Positions 45,814 through 56,748 of a stretch of 59,114 nt of DNA are shown here, in pieces. The notes under the pieces are model-generated. The model saw only the letters and a program-made list of their open reading frames with translations. It did not search any database and was not told the DNA's origin. Made by a program: the position numbers and the translations under genes. How positions within the stretch are numbered: the stretch's first letter is position 1; the number at the start of each line of letters is the position of its first letter. Source of the stretch: Eubacterium sp. (GTDB lineage Bacteria; Bacillota; Clostridia; Lachnospirales; Lachnospiraceae); the NCBI GenBank assembly GCA_022794015.1, contig JAAWDZ010000080.1:1-59114 (forward strand), read 5' to 3'.

Positions 45814-46521
45814 TTATTTTTCTCCTTTCAAAAGCTGTATCAGTTTTATCTCATTGCGCATGGAATCCTTAAATACCCGTACGAAATTCGGCTGCCCGGT
45901 ATACAGGCAGGCGCTCGCTTCTCCCCTGCCAAATTCTCCGGTAAGCACATAGGCCGAATCAGTAATCACGCCAATCTGCGTCTTTTTATCCTCTGTCAGG
46001 TAAGTAAGGGCTTCTAAATGCTCTAAAGGCCTGTCCGTCAATATCACAGCTTTTTTGTTCTCTTTTATTGCTTTTGCCAGCTCTTTTTCAAAGAGCGCCA
46101 CATATTCTGCATTCATGGAAAGATACATCCGTTCCTTTGCACCCGAAATCATATTCTTCACCTTGTCCCGAATATGCGTATCCCCACTGACCGTCAGATA
46201 TCCCCAGACCTCCTCCTTCGGCCCTGGCATAGATGCCTTAATCTGCTCTTTTTTTTCCTCCAAAGCACGGATTTTATTACTGCAGAACTCTTTTACATCA
46301 ACCATATGATAACGGACCGCCGTACCCTCCGCCGTGTACGCCGCCCCTTTATCCACCAGGCCCGCCAAAGCGGTATAAGCATTCGAGCGCGAAATACCAG
46401 TCTGTTTGGCGCACTCATAACCGGTCAGACCGCCATTCTGCGACAGACAAAGATAAATCGTGGCTTCCTGCCTGGTCAAACCGAAACACATCAGACTTTC
46501 AATCAAGCGGTTTGTATCCAT
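45814..46521 (-). CDS. TrmB-family transcriptional regulator
   Basis: The N-terminal winged helix (about 5-75) matches the TrmB pattern: LTRQEATIYLCLSQNGGLTGYECAKQTGIS, then RSNAYTALAGLVDKG. A coiled-coil linker (about 75-105) and a C-terminal domain resembling a phospholipase-D-like effector fold follow. TrmB proteins were first described in archaea as sugar regulators. In bacteria they often control adjacent genes; here that is the PLP decarboxylase. AAAGGAGGCC precedes the ATG. A perfect promoter and an inverted repeat lie just upstream. Confidence 0.8.
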   Translation of the reverse strand: MDTNRLIESLMCFGLTRQEATIYLCLSQNGGLTGYECAKQTGISRSNAYTALAGLVDKGAAYTAEGTAVRYHMVDVKEFCSNKIRALEEKKEQIKASMPGPKEEVWGYLTVSGDTHIRDKVKNMISGAKERMYLSMNAEYVALFEKELAKAIKENKKAVILTDRPLEHLEALTYLTEDKKTQIGVITDSAYVLTGEFGRGEASACLYTGQPNFVRVFKDSMRNEIKLIQLLKGEK

Positions 46522-46537
46522 AACGGCCTCCTTTAGT

Positions 46538-46582
46538 AGTTCTTTTCAAGAACACTATAACAGCTTTAAAATAGCTTGTCAA
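46538..46582 (-). promoter_or_regulatory. Promoter and operator of the trmB-lysA operon
   Basis: On the minus strand TTGACA (46582-46577), a 17-nt spacer and TATAGT (46559-46554) form a near-consensus promoter. Immediately downstream GTTCTT-GAA-AAGAAC is a palindrome placed for autoregulation by TrmB; AGTTCT-like half-sites also lie upstream. Confidence 0.7.
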
Positions 46583-46601
46583 GAACCATGAAAAAGTTCC
46601 A

Positions 46602-46934
46602 CTAAAAAACCCTCTGCACCAGCCACATATAAAGCACCGTCCCAACCCCGATACTAAGCAAATTATTCCTCTTCCAGACGTGCAGTATCACCACAACTGT
46701 AGCCGCAATCAATTCTGCAGCCCCATGCGAGCCTGCAAGAAAATTCACATTCCGAAAGCAATAGACAATCAGCATCCCGATAATCGCCGGCGGCAGCACC
46801 TTTCCCAGATACAGCACCTTCGGCGGAATCTCCTTCCCCTTGGGGAAAATCAAAAACGGAATGACCCTTGTGGCAAATGTCACCAGTGCAACTGCAACGA
46901 TAATAAGAAACGACCGTCCCGCGCTAATCGGCAT
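46602..46934 (-). CDS. azlD: AzlD-family branched-chain amino acid export subunit
   Basis: This four-helix membrane protein has the AzlD start SFLIIVAVALVTFATRVIPF and the hydrophobic LPPAIIGMLIVYCF helix. It pairs with AzlC as a branched-chain amino acid exporter. The start at 46934 is chosen as the ATG about 9 nt after GGAG; it overlaps the end of azlC by 11 nt. Confidence 0.82.
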   Translation of the reverse strand: MPISAGRSFLIIVAVALVTFATRVIPFLIFPKGKEIPPKVLYLGKVLPPAIIGMLIVYCFRNVNFLAGSHGAAELIAATVVVILHVWKRNNLLSIGVGTVLYMWLVQRVF

Positions 46935-47637
46935 TTTCATCCTCTCCTTTCTGTTTCTCCTGTTCAATATACTTCCTGCCCAAAATCAAACAAAGCATAA
47001 TACAAATCATAGACGGCAGAATAAAATTATCGCTGCCTGCCACCAGCCGCAGCACGCCTGCAAACACCAGTCCAATCACCGCCGGTATCCGGTTGCCGCC
47101 AGCCAGCCACTGCTCTGTAAAAATCACAATAAACAGCGCTGTCATCGCAAAGTCAATCCCTTCCGCACGAAACGGGATCACCGCGCCCGCCAATGCTCCG
47201 ATCGCAGATCCCAAAACCCAGTAAAACTGATCCAGAACTGCAACCGCAAACAAAAATTTATCCTCCGCCACGTCCTGTGGCACCTTAGTGACAAAGAACA
47301 GCGAATATGTTTCGTCTGTCAGTGAAAAAATCATATACAGCCTCTTTTTTCCCATTTTCCCAAAACGTTCCAGCAGAGAAAGCCCATAAAAAATATGACG
47401 CACATTTACCATAAACGTCATAAATATAATATCTATAAAACTGACTCCCGGTGCAAAGAAATGAACCGCCAGGTACTGCCCGCTTCCGGCGTACACCAGG
47501 ACACTCATCAAAATCGCCCACAAAAAATGATATCCCTTTTCCTGAAACATGACACCAAAGGCAATTCCGATAAAAAGATACCCCGTCAAAACCGGAACGG
47601 TATGGGGAAACGCTGCCCGAAATGCTTTTTTATACAT
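46924..47637 (-). CDS. azlC: AzlC-family branched-chain amino acid exporter subunit
   Basis: The protein has about seven hydrophobic segments and the AzlC signatures GIAFGVMF near residue 26, MSVLVYAGSGQYLAV near 45 and NVRHIFYGLSLLE near 77. AzlC with AzlD exports leucine, isoleucine or valine analogues. It is the upstream gene of the pair, read on the minus strand with the lytic transglycosylase diverging from it about 165 nt away. Confidence 0.88.
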   Translation of the reverse strand: MYKKAFRAAFPHTVPVLTGYLFIGIAFGVMFQEKGYHFLWAILMSVLVYAGSGQYLAVHFFAPGVSFIDIIFMTFMVNVRHIFYGLSLLERFGKMGKKRLYMIFSLTDETYSLFFVTKVPQDVAEDKFLFAVAVLDQFYWVLGSAIGALAGAVIPFRAEGIDFAMTALFIVIFTEQWLAGGNRIPAVIGLVFAGVLRLVAGSDNFILPSMICIMLCLILGRKYIEQEKQKGEDENAD

Positions 47638-47801
47638 CTTCCATCCCTCTTTCTTCGTATCATTTGCAACACTTTTTTACTCTACACTAGCACATTTTAA
47701 AATTCAATCATTTTTTTTAAAATATCGCTTCAATTTATAGAAAAAATATGCTATAGTAGGATTAAGTATCGTTTTATTTTGAAAAGGAGTGTTTTTCTGC
47801 C

Positions 47802-48632
47802 ATGACAAATATTTCAGCCTTAGACGCTTTAAGGGCCGCAGTAGCAGCATCCGATACGGTTACCAGACAGGCCGCATCCGACATGGGTACCGCAGGTGTG
47901 GATTTTTCTTCTTATTTAAAAACGGACAAGAACTTAGAAGATATCTATGCTGAGGCGTCGCAGACCTATGGTGTATCAACAGAACTTTTAAAAGCCATGA
48001 CCAAGCAGGAATCGAATTTTAACCCGAATGCCACCAGCAGGAGCGGTGCGCAGGGACTGATGCAGCTTATGCCTGCCACAGCTGCCAGCCTCGGCGTTAC
48101 GAACGCCTACGATCCCTACCAGAACATTATGGGCGGCGCCAAATACATCCGCCAGATGCTGGATAAATATAACGGAGACGTTTCCCTTGCCCTTGCCGCC
48201 TACAATGCCGGCAGCAACAATGTAGACAAGTACGGCGGTATCCCTCCTTTTGCAGAAACGCAAAACTACGTCGCCAAAATTACCCAATATCTGCAGGAAG
48301 GCATTACTGTCCCGAACACAGATACCGTCTATGCAGCAGAGAGTACGGTAAACGACGACAGGAGCGTTACATATCAGGATTTAAATCAGTTGGCAGGAGA
48401 AATTTTAACTGAGATTTTTTCTTATGATGATTACATGAAATACCTTTCTTCCCTTCTGGGCAAAGAGGAAACGAGTCTCGCTCTTACGCTTTCCGTTACT
48501 TCTGCAGCTTCGGACGAAGAAGACGAGGAAGAAGAAGAGATTTTACCGGACAGCGTTTTAGCATATCAGGACCTGGCAGTGGGCCAGACACCCGTTTCCC
48601 CTGCTGCAGCAAATGTGGAAAGCGATATCTGA
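47802..48632 (+). CDS. Lytic transglycosylase (SLT, goose-lysozyme-like)
   Basis: The SLT domain (about residues 45-165) contains the catalytic Glu in AMTKQESNFNP, then the SGAQGLMQLMPATAASLG, IMGGAKYIRQMLDKYNGD and ALAAYNAG motifs, so it should cleave peptidoglycan glycan chains. The first 40 residues are polar with no signal peptide or membrane helix, which is unusual for a wall enzyme and suggests export through another route, for instance with flagellar or secretion machinery, or release by lysis. The tail is acidic. TTCAAT, 17 nt and TATAGT upstream form a promoter, and AAAAGGAG precedes the ATG. Confidence 0.85.
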   Translation: MTNISALDALRAAVAASDTVTRQAASDMGTAGVDFSSYLKTDKNLEDIYAEASQTYGVSTELLKAMTKQESNFNPNATSRSGAQGLMQLMPATAASLGVTNAYDPYQNIMGGAKYIRQMLDKYNGDVSLALAAYNAGSNNVDKYGGIPPFAETQNYVAKITQYLQEGITVPNTDTVYAAESTVNDDRSVTYQDLNQLAGEILTEIFSYDDYMKYLSSLLGKEETSLALTLSVTSAASDEEDEEEEEILPDSVLAYQDLAVGQTPVSPAAANVESDI

Positions 48633-48767
48633 ATGATGCGGACAAAAACCGGCATACATCTGACAGAAATTGATTACACGAAAGATTATTGATAAAAATT
48701 AGTAACAGGGCAGCTTGTCTGGTCTGCTGCAAAAATATAATAAAGACCCACAGGAGGTAAACAAACT

Positions 48768-50108
48768 ATGGATTACGCAAAAGAATATGCGCAAAAGCTT
48801 GTCACCGCAGACGAAGCCGTCAAAGTAATTAAATCCGGTGACTGGGTAGACTACGGCTGGTGCAATGGCACTGTTGACGCCTTAGATAAAGCCCTGGCCA
48901 AAAGAACAGATGAATTGACAGATATCAACTTACGCGGCGGTATCCTCTTAAAAACCCCCGCTGTTTTTGAACGCGAAGATGCCGGAGAACATTTTACCTG
49001 GAATTCCTGGCATATGTCCGGCATAGAGCGCAAATTAATCAGCCGCGGCTGTGCTTATTATGCACCCATCCGATACTCAGAGCTGCCGCGCTATTACCGT
49101 GACTCCATCGTTCCGGACGATGTTGCCATGTTCCAGGTTTCCCCAATGGACAAACATGGTTTCTTCAATTTTGGACCGAATGCTTCTCATATGATGGCAG
49201 TCTGCGAAACAGCCAAAAAAATCATTGTAGAAGTAAACGAAAATATGCCCAGATGCCTTGGCGGCTTTGAAAACGGCATTCATATTTCCCAGGTGGATTA
49301 CATCGTAGAGGGCGAGAATCCTGCCATCGGTGAATTGGGTGCGGGCGGCGCTCCAACAGACGTCGATATTGCCGTTGCCAAATTAATCGTAGAAGAAATC
49401 CCAGACGGCGCATGCTTACAGCTTGGTATTGGCGGCATGCCAAATACCGTCGGTTCTATGATTGCACAGTCTGATTTAAAGGATCTGGGCGTGCATACGG
49501 AGATGTATGTAGATGCTTTTGTTGACATTGCAAAAGCCGGAAAAATCAATGGTTCCAGGAAAAACATTGACCGTTATCGCCAGGCATACGCTTTTGGCTG
49601 CGGCACGAAAAAAATGTACGACTACCTTGACGAAAATCCGGAACTGATGAGCGCGCCAGTCAACTATACCAACGATATCCGTTCTATCTCCGCACTGGAT
49701 AATTTCATTTCCATCAACAATGCTGTCGATCTGGATTTATTCGGGCAGGTCAATGCAGAATCTGCGGGAACGAAGCAAATCAGCGGTGCAGGCGGACAGC
49801 TTGATTTCGTACTCGGCGCCTATCTTTCCAACGGCGGAAAGAGCTTTATCTGCTGCTCTTCCACTTTTAAGACAAAAGACGGCCAGTTAAAATCACGTAT
49901 CGTTCCTACTCTGGCTCCCGGCTCTGTTGTAACAGATACGCGTGCCAACGTGCACTACATTGTTACAGAATACGGCAAGGTCAATTTGAAAGGCAAATCC
50001 GCATGGGAACGCGCAGAAGCGTTAATCTCCATTGCACATCCCAACTTCCGGGACGAACTGATTGCAGAAGCAGAAAAATTGAAAATATGGCGCAAAAGCA
50101 ATAAATAG
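48768..50108 (+). CDS. but: Butyryl-CoA:acetate CoA-transferase
   Basis: This family I-type CoA-transferase moves CoA from butyryl-CoA to acetate, the last step of butyrate formation in gut Lachnospiraceae. Motifs include [32 protein letters not shown] and [10 protein letters not shown], with the active-site Glu expected in the [18 protein letters not shown] region. The match in length (446 residues) and local sequence to Roseburia-type But is close by memory; a 4-hydroxybutyrate CoA-transferase is the main alternative. AGGAGGTAAAC precedes the ATG. The intergenic 48633-48767 holds no gene I can support. Confidence 0.85.
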   Translation: MDYAKEYAQKLVTADEAVKVIKSGDWVDYGWCNGTVDALDKALAKRTDELTDINLRGGILLKTPAVFEREDAGEHFTWNSWHMSGIERKLISRGCAYYAPIRYSELPRYYRDSIVPDDVAMFQVSPMDKHGFFNFGPNASHMMAVCETAKKIIVEVNENMPRCLGGFENGIHISQVDYIVEGENPAIGELGAGGAPTDVDIAVAKLIVEEIPDGACLQLGIGGMPNTVGSMIAQSDLKDLGVHTEMYVDAFVDIAKAGKINGSRKNIDRYRQAYAFGCGTKKMYDYLDENPELMSAPVNYTNDIRSISALDNFISINNAVDLDLFGQVNAESAGTKQISGAGGQLDFVLGAYLSNGGKSFICCSSTFKTKDGQLKSRIVPTLAPGSVVTDTRANVHYIVTEYGKVNLKGKSAWERAEALISIAHPNFRDELIAEAEKLKIWRKSNK

Positions 50109-50240
50109 AAAATGTGTTTAATTAAGAAAGTAAGAGGAAACAAGCTCCCTTCTTTCCAAGTGGTCAGAAAAAGGAGGCAATGCAACCGAAATTGCCATAT
50201 CAATTTTATCAGATTTGAATTTCTTTATTCGGTATTGGTA

Positions 50241-50281
50241 CCCTCAGCAGACAAAGGGGCATACGCCTTGTCTACTGAGGG
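50241..50281. terminator. Hairpin between converging but and trp transcripts
   Basis: CCCTCAGCAGACAA and TTGTCTACTGAGGG form a 14-position stem with one mismatch, between the 3' ends of the two converging units. It lacks a strong T run. Confidence 0.5.
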
Positions 50282-50314
50282 TAGTATAGTCTGTTCAGCT
50301 TTTCCTGTCCACAC

Positions 50315-51088
50315 TTATATACTAACACTATCTTTCATAGCTTTCACGTACTCACCTATATACTTAGGTGCGTCCTTTTCATACTTTTCAAGTAACTTTA
50401 TAATAGCCGAACCAACGATTGCACCGTCAGAAATCTCTGCCATTCTCCTTGCTTGCTCCGGCGCAGAAATACCAAATCCAATCGCACAAGGTACACTGGT
50501 ATTTTCTCTTACTATCTTCACAATAGAAGCAAGGTCTGTTTTAATTTCACTTCTCATACCTGTGACGCCAAGGCTGGAAACGATATATAAGAAGCCTTCC
50601 GCTTCTTTTGCAATCATTGCAATTCGGTTTTCCGATGTAGGTGCAATTAGTGACACTAAATCAACACCATACTGGTGACACAGCGGCAAAAATTCTTCTT
50701 TTTCCTCAAACGGCAGATCGGGCAGGATAATTCCATCAATTTCAATGTCTCGACAAGTCGAAATAAATTTTTCTGCGCCATAGGAGAACACTACATTGGC
50801 ATAGGTCATAAAAACCATCGGCACTTTTACATCACGGCGAAGTTCTTTGACAAAGGCGAATATTTTATCTGTCGTAACACCTCCATTCAGCGCCCTGCGA
50901 TTAGCTCCCTGAATAACAGGTCCTTCGGCAGTCGGATCGGAGAATGGGATACCAAGTTCAATGAGGTCTGCACCGTTTTCTACAGCAGCACGGACAACGG
51001 CGGCTGTGGTTTCCAGATCAGGATCACCGCAAGTGATAAAGGCGATGAAAGCCTTTCCGTTTTCAAATGCTTTTTTGATGTTACTCAT
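50315..51088 (-). CDS. trpA: Tryptophan synthase alpha subunit
   Basis: It cleaves indole-glycerol phosphate to indole and glyceraldehyde 3-phosphate. Visible are the catalytic Glu in [17 protein letters not shown], Asp in [12 protein letters not shown] and the phosphate-binding GFGIS and IVGSAI turns. The start at ATG 51088 is set by GGGGAGG upstream; it overlaps trpB by 8 nt. Last gene of the trp operon. Confidence 0.95.
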   Translation of the reverse strand: MSNIKKAFENGKAFIAFITCGDPDLETTAAVVRAAVENGADLIELGIPFSDPTAEGPVIQGANRRALNGGVTTDKIFAFVKELRRDVKVPMVFMTYANVVFSYGAEKFISTCRDIEIDGIILPDLPFEEKEEFLPLCHQYGVDLVSLIAPTSENRIAMIAKEAEGFLYIVSSLGVTGMRSEIKTDLASIVKIVRENTSVPCAIGFGISAPEQARRMAEISDGAIVGSAIIKLLEKYEKDAPKYIGEYVKAMKDSVSI

Positions 51089-52271
51089 GAAGATCCTCCC
51101 CTCTGTAGCGGGCAATGGCTGCACAGTCCTTGTCGCCTCTGCCGGATATGGTGATTACGATGATTTGGTCTTTATCCATTGTCGGCGCTGTCTTCATTGC
51201 GTATGCAACTGCGTGAGCCGATTCGATGGCGGAAATAATACCTTCCGTCTTTGCCAGATATTCAAAAGCGTTTACTGCTTCGTCATCCGTGACAGGTACA
51301 TATTCCGCTCTGCCTATGTCATGCAGATGAGCGTGCTCAGGACCGACACCCGGGTAGTCGAGTCCTGCGGAAATGGAGTAAACCGGAGCGATCTGTCCGT
51401 CCTTATCCTGACAGAAGTAAGACTTCATTCCGTGGAAGATACCGACTCTTCCGGCGGCAATGGTTGCTGCTGTTTCAAAGGTGTCAATACCCCTTCCTGC
51501 CGCCTCGCAGCCAATCAGACGCACACATTCATCCTCAATGAAATTGTAGAAGCTGCCAATCGCATTAGACCCGCCGCCTACACAAGCGATAACTGCATCA
51601 GGCAGCCTGCCTTCTTTCTCTTGAATCTGCTCCTTAATCTCCTTAGAGATGACTGCCTGAAAATCACGAACGATGGTCGGAAACGGATGAGGACCCATAA
51701 CGGAGCCGAGACAATAGTGGGTATCAGAAATACGAGAGGTCCATTCACGCATGGCTTCTGATACAGCGTCTTTAAGAGTTGCTGTACCCGTCTTGACGGG
51801 GATTACCTCTGCACCAAGCAATCTCATACGGTACACATTAAGTGCCTGACGAATGGTATCTTCTTCACCCATAAAGACCACACATTCCATTCCCATCAGT
51901 GCGGCGGCAGTTGCCGTGGCGACACCATGCTGTCCGGCTCCCGTTTCAGCTATCAATCGAGTTTTGCCCATTTTCTTTGCAAGAAGCGCCTGACCGAGTA
52001 CATTGTTGATCTTATGTGATCCGGTGTGGTTTAGGTCTTCACGTTTAAGATAAATTTTCGCACCGCCGAGGTCTTTAGTCATTTTCTCAGCAAAGTACAG
52101 TCTTGATGGCCTGCCTGCATATTCATTGAATAGTTCGGCTAGTTCTCTGTTAAATTCGGGAGTGTTTTTATAATAATTATACGCTTCTTCCAGTTCGATA
52201 ACCGCATTCATCAGCGTTTCAGGGATGTACTGACCACCGTGAATACCGAAGCGTCCATTTGGATTTGTCAT
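51081..52271 (-). CDS. trpB: Tryptophan synthase beta subunit
   Basis: This PLP enzyme joins indole and serine to tryptophan. The PLP lysine is in HTGSHKINN near residue 87, with [11 protein letters not shown], the phosphate loop [10 protein letters not shown] and the [14 protein letters not shown] segment. The 396-residue length is standard TrpB1. Its ATG overlaps the trpF stop codon (ATGA). Confidence 0.96.
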   Translation of the reverse strand: MTNPNGRFGIHGGQYIPETLMNAVIELEEAYNYYKNTPEFNRELAELFNEYAGRPSRLYFAEKMTKDLGGAKIYLKREDLNHTGSHKINNVLGQALLAKKMGKTRLIAETGAGQHGVATATAAALMGMECVVFMGEEDTIRQALNVYRMRLLGAEVIPVKTGTATLKDAVSEAMREWTSRISDTHYCLGSVMGPHPFPTIVRDFQAVISKEIKEQIQEKEGRLPDAVIACVGGGSNAIGSFYNFIEDECVRLIGCEAAGRGIDTFETAATIAAGRVGIFHGMKSYFCQDKDGQIAPVYSISAGLDYPGVGPEHAHLHDIGRAEYVPVTDDEAVNAFEYLAKTEGIISAIESAHAVAYAMKTAPTMDKDQIIVITISGRGDKDCAAIARYRGEDLHE

Positions 52272-52876
52272 AATCTGTCTTCCTTTCTGGCAGCGGCAAC
52301 AAACGCCGCCATTTTTATTTTATTTTTTGCCCCATCCGTTTCAATTCCTGAGCTGACATCAACTGCAAATGGATGAAGTGCTTTGACCGCATCTGTCACG
52401 TTGTCAGCATCAAGACCTCCAGCGAGAAAATATGGTCTTCTGATATTTTTCACGAGACTCCAATCAAATACCGTCCCCGTACCTGCACCGGAATCAAGAA
52501 GTATATAATCCGCCGTACTTTGTCGGGCAGTTGTCGCGTCATTTGCAGTTTTAATGCGAAAAGCCTTGATGAGCGGCTTATCCGTTAGCAGTCGCAGTTG
52601 TGTAATATAATCTTCGTCCTCATCACCATGTAGCTGTGCTATGTCAATAATACCGTTCTTCAATAGATTTGCGATATTTTGCGGATGTTCATTTACAAAC
52701 ACACCGACTGCCTGAATTTCGGGAGAAAGCCGGCTTTTCAGCTCCGTCGCTTTTTCGTGTGTTACACAACGTTTACTTTTCGATGCAAAAACGAATCCGA
52801 TATAATCCGGCTTTAGTTCGTTTGCAGCCTCTATATCACAAAGCCGGGAAAATCCGCAAAGTTTAATATTGGTCAT
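52268..52876 (-). CDS. trpF: Phosphoribosylanthranilate isomerase
   Basis: It isomerises phosphoribosylanthranilate to its carboxyphenylamino form. The KLCGFSR start contains the catalytic Cys, the [13 protein letters not shown] strand and the [11 protein letters not shown] phosphate site follow, and Asp in [14 protein letters not shown]. At 202 residues it is of usual length. It overlaps trpC and trpB by 4 nt each. Confidence 0.95.
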   Translation of the reverse strand: MTNIKLCGFSRLCDIEAANELKPDYIGFVFASKSKRCVTHEKATELKSRLSPEIQAVGVFVNEHPQNIANLLKNGIIDIAQLHGDEDEDYITQLRLLTDKPLIKAFRIKTANDATTARQSTADYILLDSGAGTGTVFDWSLVKNIRRPYFLAGGLDADNVTDAVKALHPFAVDVSSGIETDGAKNKIKMAAFVAAARKEDRL

Positions 52877-53655
52877 ACCCCACCCCGCAGTTCATCAAGC
52901 TTGGCTTTTTTGTCGGATGCTCGCATAAGGGTTTCACCAATCAAAACAGCATCCGCACCGATTTCACGGAGCTTTGCCACGTCCTCAGCAGTACTCACAC
53001 CACTTTCGGAAACGAACAGCACATCACAGGGAATCAGCTCTCTGAGCCTGCGGCTATTGTCCGTATCCACAGAAAAATCTTTGAGATTACGGTTATTAAC
53101 ACCAATGATACGTGCTCCTGCATAAAGTGCGTTTTGCACTTCATATTCATCGTGCGCTTCCACCAATGCCGATAATCCAAGTTCATCACAGATTCTGATA
53201 TATGACCTGATTTGTTCCTCACTTAAAACGGAACAGATCAGCAATACTGCAGACGCGCCAAGCACCTTTGCCTCGTAAATCATATATTCATCTACTGTGA
53301 AATCCTTCCGCAGACAAGGAATAGAAACGATGGAGGCGATTTCTTTCAGGTACTCGTCACTTCCGAGAAACCATTTCGGTTCTGTCAGCACGGAAATACA
53401 GTCTGCCCCTGCCGCTTCGTACTCCTTTGCAATCTGCAGATACGGAAATTTAGGAGCAATCAATCCTTTTGAGGGAGATGCCTTTTTGCACTCACAAATA
53501 AAGGAAATACCTGTCTTCTTCAGTGCATTTTCAAAAGCAAAGGAGCTTTTGGGGAGGGATAAGGCTTGCCGCTTGATTTCTTCGAGCGGTATTTTCAATT
53601 TTGCTTGCCCGGTACGTTCCTGGGCGCATTTAACAAGCTGGTCGAGAATCATCAT
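52873..53655 (-). CDS. trpC: Indole-3-glycerol phosphate synthase
   Basis: It decarboxylates and closes the ring to indole-glycerol phosphate. Catalytic residues lie in [58 protein letters not shown] and LIGETLM. The 260-residue length is standard. It overlaps trpD by ATGA. Confidence 0.96.
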   Translation of the reverse strand: MMILDQLVKCAQERTGQAKLKIPLEEIKRQALSLPKSSFAFENALKKTGISFICECKKASPSKGLIAPKFPYLQIAKEYEAAGADCISVLTEPKWFLGSDEYLKEIASIVSIPCLRKDFTVDEYMIYEAKVLGASAVLLICSVLSEEQIRSYIRICDELGLSALVEAHDEYEVQNALYAGARIIGVNNRNLKDFSVDTDNSRRLRELIPCDVLFVSESGVSTAEDVAKLREIGADAVLIGETLMRASDKKAKLDELRGGV

Positions 53656-54683
53656 ACCTCTACCTCCGGACGGTTGCTGACTTCAATAAGTTTGTTCAAT
53701 GTTTCAAGAGCCTTACCGGAATCAATAATCTCTGCGGCAAGTGCAATACCATCTTTCATACTGTCAGCCTTACCGCCAATGCAAAGTGCTGCACCAACGT
53801 TCATAAGAACAGCATTTCTCTTATGACCTTTTTCACCATTTAAGACAGCAAGCGTGATTTTAGCATTTTCTTCGGGTGTGCCGCCCCTCAGGTCTTCTTT
53901 TGTGCAGCGTTCAAAACCGAAGTCTTCCGGTGCGATCACAGAGGACTTGAACCAGCCGTCACGAATCTCGCAGATCGTAGTCGGCGCACTCATGGAGATC
54001 TCATCCAGCTTATCCTGACCGTACACAACCATGCCGCGTTTGATGCCGAGATTGATCAGAACCTGCGCCAGCGGTTCAACAAGATAATCGTCATACACAC
54101 CGAGAAGCTGCATGGACGGTGTGCCGGGATTTGTAAGAGGACCGAGAATATTGAAAACGGTACGGAAACCAAGCTCCCTGCGGATAGCACCCACGTATTT
54201 CATAGAGGTGTGATATTTCTGTGCGAAGAAGAAGCACATGCCGACCTCATTCAGCAGTTCAATACATCTTGCCGGACTCTGCTGAATATTTACACCAAGA
54301 GCTTCCAGACAATCTGCCGTTCCGCACTGGGAGGATGCGGCTCTGTTGCCGTGTTTTGCGACTTTCATACCGCTTGCAGCTGCAACAAGAGCGGAAGTGG
54401 TGGAAATATTGAAACTGTGAGCATTGTCACCGCCTGTTCCGACGATTTCAAAAAGTTCCATCCCAGTCTCAATCTTTGTTGCATGTGCTCTCATAGCAGC
54501 GGCACATCCTGCGATCTCGTCCGTAGTCTCAGCTCTGGCGCTTTTAGTGGAGAGTGCGGCGAGAAAAGCGGCATTCTGCGTTGCTGTTGTTTCACCGCTC
54601 ATGATTTCGTTCATCACGGTGTATGCCTCATCATAGGTGAGATCTTCTTTATTTACAATCTTAACAATCGCTTCTTTAATCAT
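53652..54683 (-). CDS. trpD: Anthranilate phosphoribosyltransferase
   Basis: It transfers phosphoribose from PRPP to anthranilate. The PRPP loop [17 protein letters not shown] is near residue 82, with the [21 protein letters not shown] stretch and the [11 protein letters not shown] helix. It is a separate protein, not fused to trpG. Gap to trpG is 3 nt. Confidence 0.96.
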   Translation of the reverse strand: MIKEAIVKIVNKEDLTYDEAYTVMNEIMSGETTATQNAAFLAALSTKSARAETTDEIAGCAAAMRAHATKIETGMELFEIVGTGGDNAHSFNISTTSALVAAASGMKVAKHGNRAASSQCGTADCLEALGVNIQQSPARCIELLNEVGMCFFFAQKYHTSMKYVGAIRRELGFRTVFNILGPLTNPGTPSMQLLGVYDDYLVEPLAQVLINLGIKRGMVVYGQDKLDEISMSAPTTICEIRDGWFKSSVIAPEDFGFERCTKEDLRGGTPEENAKITLAVLNGEKGHKRNAVLMNVGAALCIGGKADSMKDGIALAAEIIDSGKALETLNKLIEVSNRPEVEV

Positions 54684-54686
54684 GAC

Positions 54687-55256
54687 TCATATCTCCTTTA
54701 TGAAATTATACAGCATCTGCTTACCGTGCGGTGTCATAATAGATTCGGGATGGAATTGTACGCCGAAAATGGGATACGCTTTGTGCTGTACCGCCATTAC
54801 CTCACCACCTGTGCAGAGTGCTGTTATTTTTAGTTCTTCGGGAATGGTGTCGGCATCTGCCGTAAGGGAATGATACCGTGCGACAGGTGCAACTTCGGGA
54901 CAGCCTTTGAATAACGGGCAATCTGGATCAAATTTTACATCGGACTGTTTACCGTGCATTAGTTCCCTTGCATAGGTAACAGCAGCACCGAACGCCGCAC
55001 AAATTGCCTGATGACCAAGACAAACACCGAGAAGGGGAATATCCTTCCCAATTGTTTTTGCAGCTTCAATAATAATTCCGGCATCTTCGGGTCTGCCCGG
55101 ACCGGGTGAGAGAATAATACGATCTGGGTTCAATTTCTTAATTTCTTCTATCGTCATTTCATCGTTGCGGATGACCCTGATATTCGGCTCGATCTTACCA
55201 ATAAGCTGGTAGAGATTATAGGAAAAGCTGTCGTAGTTATCTATCAGAAGAATCAT
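54687..55256 (-). CDS. trpG: Anthranilate synthase glutamine amidotransferase subunit
   Basis: It supplies ammonia to TrpE. Class I amidotransferase signatures are DNYDSFSYNL, SPGPGRPED, the nucleophile Cys in LGVCLGHQAI near residue 79, and His-Glu in QFHPESIMT. The 189-residue length fits. It overlaps trpE by 4 nt. Confidence 0.96.
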   Translation of the reverse strand: MILLIDNYDSFSYNLYQLIGKIEPNIRVIRNDEMTIEEIKKLNPDRIILSPGPGRPEDAGIIIEAAKTIGKDIPLLGVCLGHQAICAAFGAAVTYARELMHGKQSDVKFDPDCPLFKGCPEVAPVARYHSLTADADTIPEELKITALCTGGEVMAVQHKAYPIFGVQFHPESIMTPHGKQMLYNFIKEI

Positions 55257-56719
55257 AATTCTGCCTCCTGTGCAAGTTCTAATGCTTTTAGTGAAGATTT
55301 GGCTTTATTCAGACATTCTTCAAATTCCTTTTCGGGTACAGAATCCGCCACAATTCCGGCTCCGCTTCTCACGAATATCTTACCGTTCTTTTTATAGGCA
55401 ATACGGATGGCAATACAGGTATCCATATTCCCCGTAAAGTCGATATAGCCAATGGCACCACCATAAATACCGCGCTTGTTGTTTTCAAGTTCTCCAATTA
55501 ACTGACAGGCTCTGATCTTCGGCGCACCGGAAAGGGTTCCAGCAGGCAATACCGCTTCAATGGCATCCAATGCATCATAATTTTCGCTGATCTCACCACG
55601 CACTGTAGAGCCGATGTGCATAACATGGGAGAAACGTTCAATTGAATGGAGCTTTTCGACCTGTACAGTACCGAATTTGCTTATTTTTCCGAGATCGTTT
55701 CGTCCTAAATCCACAAGCATATTGTGTTCGGCAAGTTCTTTTTCGTCAGCAAGCAGATCTGCTTCAAGAGCTTTGTCTTCTTCCACAGTTTTGCCTCTCG
55801 GTCTTGTTCCTGCAAGTGGAAAAGTATGTAACACACCATTTTCTAGCTTTACCAGCGTTTCAGGAGATGCCCCCGCAACCTCTATGTCTGTTCCTGAAAA
55901 ATAAAACATATACGGTGATGGATTGACTGTTCGAAGCACACGGTAGGTATTCAAGAGACTTCCCTCAAAAGGCGCGCACAGGCGGTTGGAAAGCACAATC
56001 TGGAAAATATCCCCCTCTCGGATATGGTGTTTTGCTTTTTCTACCATGCCGCAGAATTGCTTTTTGTCAAACATAGGCGTAACTTCTCCAAGCAGCCTGC
56101 CAACCGGTTCATTCTTCTTTTCGCCGTGTTTTAAAAGCTCTGCGAGCTGCTTCAATTCCATAACCGCTTTGTTATAACCTGTTTCCGGTTCATCCAGCGG
56201 CATATTTACAATGAGAGTAATCTTCTGTCGGAGATGATCGAAAGCGATAACTTTATCAAAGAGCATCAGGTCAACATCCATAAATGCCTCAGTATCTTCC
56301 ACATCACATCTGACGGCCGGTTCGCTGTAGGTGAGATAATCATAGGAGAAGTATCCGACAAGACCGCCTGTAAAGGAAGGAAGATACTCAAAACGGGGAC
56401 TTTTATAATCGGCAAGAATCTGGCGGAGGTAGTCGGATGGGTTATCCGTCTTAACCTTGAGATTGCCGATCTTCATTTCTCCATCCATGCAAGTGATCTC
56501 CATTTTCGGGTCAAATCCGAGGAAGGTGTAACGTCCCCAGGTTTCATTTGCCTGAGCGGATTCCAGCATATAGCAATGAGCAGATACATTTTTCAGTATC
56601 TTTATCGTTTCAATAGGTGTTGTGAAGTCGGAAAGGATTTCAAGACTAACCGGCAATATGTTATAATGACCGGTTGCTGCAATTTCTTTGACTTCAACTA
56701 AAGTTGGCTGAATTTTCAT
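55253..56719 (-). CDS. trpE: Anthranilate synthase component I
   Basis: It converts chorismate to anthranilate with TrpG. The chorismate-binding domain has RNDLGKISKFG, the SGAPKIRA motif and a C-terminal GAGIVADSVPEKEFEE. The N-terminal YMLESAQ matches the tryptophan feedback-binding LLES motif, so the enzyme is probably inhibited by tryptophan. The start is ATG 56719, with GGAGG 8 nt upstream, not the TTG at 56734. It is the first structural gene of the operon. Confidence 0.95.
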   Translation of the reverse strand: MKIQPTLVEVKEIAATGHYNILPVSLEILSDFTTPIETIKILKNVSAHCYMLESAQANETWGRYTFLGFDPKMEITCMDGEMKIGNLKVKTDNPSDYLRQILADYKSPRFEYLPSFTGGLVGYFSYDYLTYSEPAVRCDVEDTEAFMDVDLMLFDKVIAFDHLRQKITLIVNMPLDEPETGYNKAVMELKQLAELLKHGEKKNEPVGRLLGEVTPMFDKKQFCGMVEKAKHHIREGDIFQIVLSNRLCAPFEGSLLNTYRVLRTVNPSPYMFYFSGTDIEVAGASPETLVKLENGVLHTFPLAGTRPRGKTVEEDKALEADLLADEKELAEHNMLVDLGRNDLGKISKFGTVQVEKLHSIERFSHVMHIGSTVRGEISENYDALDAIEAVLPAGTLSGAPKIRACQLIGELENNKRGIYGGAIGYIDFTGNMDTCIAIRIAYKKNGKIFVRSGAGIVADSVPEKEFEECLNKAKSSLKALELAQEAEL

Positions 56720-56748
56720 AATCAGTTCCTCCAAATAGGTAAAGTTGG

